A stretch of DNA of 14,636 nucleotides, from positions 1 to 14,636 of the forward strand of contig JALHDI010000073.1 of NCBI GenBank assembly GCA_022839045.1. The letters are read 5' to 3'. The notes beneath the pieces are model-generated. The model saw nothing but the letters and a program-made list of their open reading frames with translations. It ran no database searches and was not told the origin of the DNA. The position numbers and the translations under genes were made by a program. Below are positions 13,982-14,636 of this stretch, in pieces (positions within the stretch are counted from its first letter, which is position 1; each line of letters starts with the position of its first letter). This stretch comes from Sporomusaceae bacterium (lineage in GTDB: Bacteria > Bacillota_C > Negativicutes > Sporomusales_B > UBA7701).

Positions 13982-14011
13982 AGTATAGCTCGTCATTATG
14001 TAAAACGACAA
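13982..14011 (-). promoter_or_regulatory. Housekeeping-type promoter of the cstA-family gene
   Basis: On the minus strand TTGTCG (14006-14011) and TATACT (13982-13987) are separated by 18 nt in an AT-rich stretch of an otherwise GC-rich region. Transcription would start near 13975, giving a leader of about 95 nt. That leader holds two strong Shine-Dalgarno sequences (AAGGAGG at 13938-13944 and at 13891-13897). The second serves the transporter gene. Confidence 0.6.
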
Positions 14012-14091
14012 TATCTTTCTGACCAATTGTATTAATTGCCAGGTGAACGGTGTTGGCGCCGTTTTGAACGGTTGCCCCAAGATTCATGCCC

Positions 14092-14131
14092 GGGAAAAAG
14101 AGGAAAGCCGCTGCGTTTGCAGCGGCTTTCC
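14092..14131 (-). terminator. Intrinsic terminator of the partial cstA-family gene
   Basis: GGAAAGCCGCTGC (14102-14114) pairs perfectly over 13 bp with GCAGCGGCTTTCC (14119-14131) around the loop GTTT. On the minus strand it is followed by TCTTTTTCCC. It starts 17 nt past the stop of the partial gene to the right. Confidence 0.85.
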
Positions 14132-14148
14132 CGCCTGCCGGGTGGTTG

Positions 14149-14636
14149 TTAAACGGGGGTTGTCGGCGTCTGGTCCTTGTTCGACAGCACCGACCACGTC
14201 TCTTTGACGAGCAGGGCGGCCAGCACGAGGAGCAGGACGCTGATGCCGCAGATGATGGGGTTGGTCAGGTTGGCCTTGATAAGGAAGAACAGGGCGGCAA
14301 CGGTCGTGACGAGCATGAATGCCATCGGGATCATGATGAAGTTGGCCGATTTCTTGAGTCCTTTCATCACCCAGACGCCGACGGTCATGAGCGACAGCGC
14401 GGCGACGAGCTGGTTGGAGGCGCCGAATACCGGCCAGATGAGGAGCCAGACAGGCTTGTTGCCGGTCTTCCAGAAGACCAGGCCCATAGCCACGGCGACG
14501 CCGATGGCGGTGGCGGTGTAGCGGTCGAGTTTCATGTCGAAGAATTCCTGGAGCTGATAGCGCGCCAGACGGGTGGCGGTGTCGAGCGAGGTGAGGATAA
14601 AGGAGTTGAGGGCCAGCAAGCCGAGCGAGGTGCCGA
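14149..14636 (-). CDS. CstA-family transporter, C-terminal part (5' end beyond window)
   Basis: The reading frame is open to the right edge, so only the last 162 codons or so are seen. The product begins with GTSLGLLALNSFILTSLDTA and continues TRLARYQLQEFF, which matches the LTTIDAGTRVGRYILQ region of the neighbouring complete family member. LLIWPVFGASNQLVAALSL corresponds to its IWPMFGVANQLLAVIAL. Several hydrophobic segments follow, then a short polar tail. It is clearly a diverged paralogue rather than a copy. An internal TTG at 14619 is not a real start. Its own terminator follows, so it is probably not cotranscribed with the gene to its left. Confidence 0.93.
   Translation of the reverse strand, partial: GTSLGLLALNSFILTSLDTATRLARYQLQEFFDMKLDRYTATAIGVAVAMGLVFWKTGNKPVWLLIWPVFGASNQLVAALSLMTVGVWVMKGLKKSANFIMIPMAFMLVTTVAALFFLIKANLTNPIICGISVLLLVLAALLVKETWSVLSNKDQTPTTPV

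Noticed and set aside
13995..14012. Possible catabolite-responsive (cre) operator near the cstA-family promoter
   Set aside because: TGTAAAACGACA resembles a cre half but has an extra A that breaks the spacing; not enough to call.
13844..14080. 78-codon minus-strand frame in the cstA-family leader
   Set aside because: It spans the promoter and overlaps the transporter start in another frame; no domain or good ribosome site.

Overview
The window reads as chromosomal DNA from a GC-rich, endospore-forming Firmicute. Evidence is a SpoIIP gene, the fused IspH-ribosomal protein S1 gene found in clostridia and Negativicutes, and the clostridial gene order DUF512 protein - der - plsY - gpsA. A Sporomusaceae-like Negativicute is my best guess, but the sequence alone does not settle it. 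All twelve recognisable protein genes lie on the minus strand, so transcription runs right to left; GTG and TTG starts are common.

Right to left the layout is as follows. (1) 14149-14636: 3' end of a CstA-family transporter gene with its own terminator. (2) 12012-13880: a complete second CstA-family gene with a promoter and a terminator. (3) 8833-11879: ispH-rpsA fusion followed 14 nt later by fni, coupling IPP/DMAPP synthesis, IPP isomerisation and a ribosomal S1 protein. (4) 5863-8651: an overlapping four-gene run of DUF1614 membrane protein, SpoIIP and two tandem DUF3189 proteins, probably a sporulation unit. (5) 2208-5402: DUF512 radical-SAM protein, cob(I)alamin adenosyltransferase and Der GTPase. 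(6) 395-2037: plsY and gpsA, two glycerolipid precursor genes overlapping by 4 nt. (7) 1-394: no gene; it holds a repeat copy, a terminator, a possible sigma-E-type promoter pointing left out of the window (spoIVA often follows gpsA), and a long inverted repeat.

The most unusual content is not protein-coding. Four copies of one structured repeat family (204-387, 2086-2204, 5517-5877, 8767-8827) sit at the junctions between units 3/4, 4/5, 5/6 and 6/7. Each lies directly at the stop codon of a minus-strand gene. Each is closed by the same 24-27 bp imperfect helix, with mismatches at the same places and compensatory base changes between copies. The apical insert is modular: about 10 nt in the smallest copy and about 300 nt in the largest, which folds into several hairpins of its own. 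Nearly all wobble pairs read as G-U on one and the same strand of the element, which suggests a folded single strand, most likely RNA. I do not recognise this family.

The rest is mostly conserved housekeeping and sporulation sequence. Long plus-strand open frames opposite these genes are antisense shadows of GC-rich coding sequence and are not annotated.
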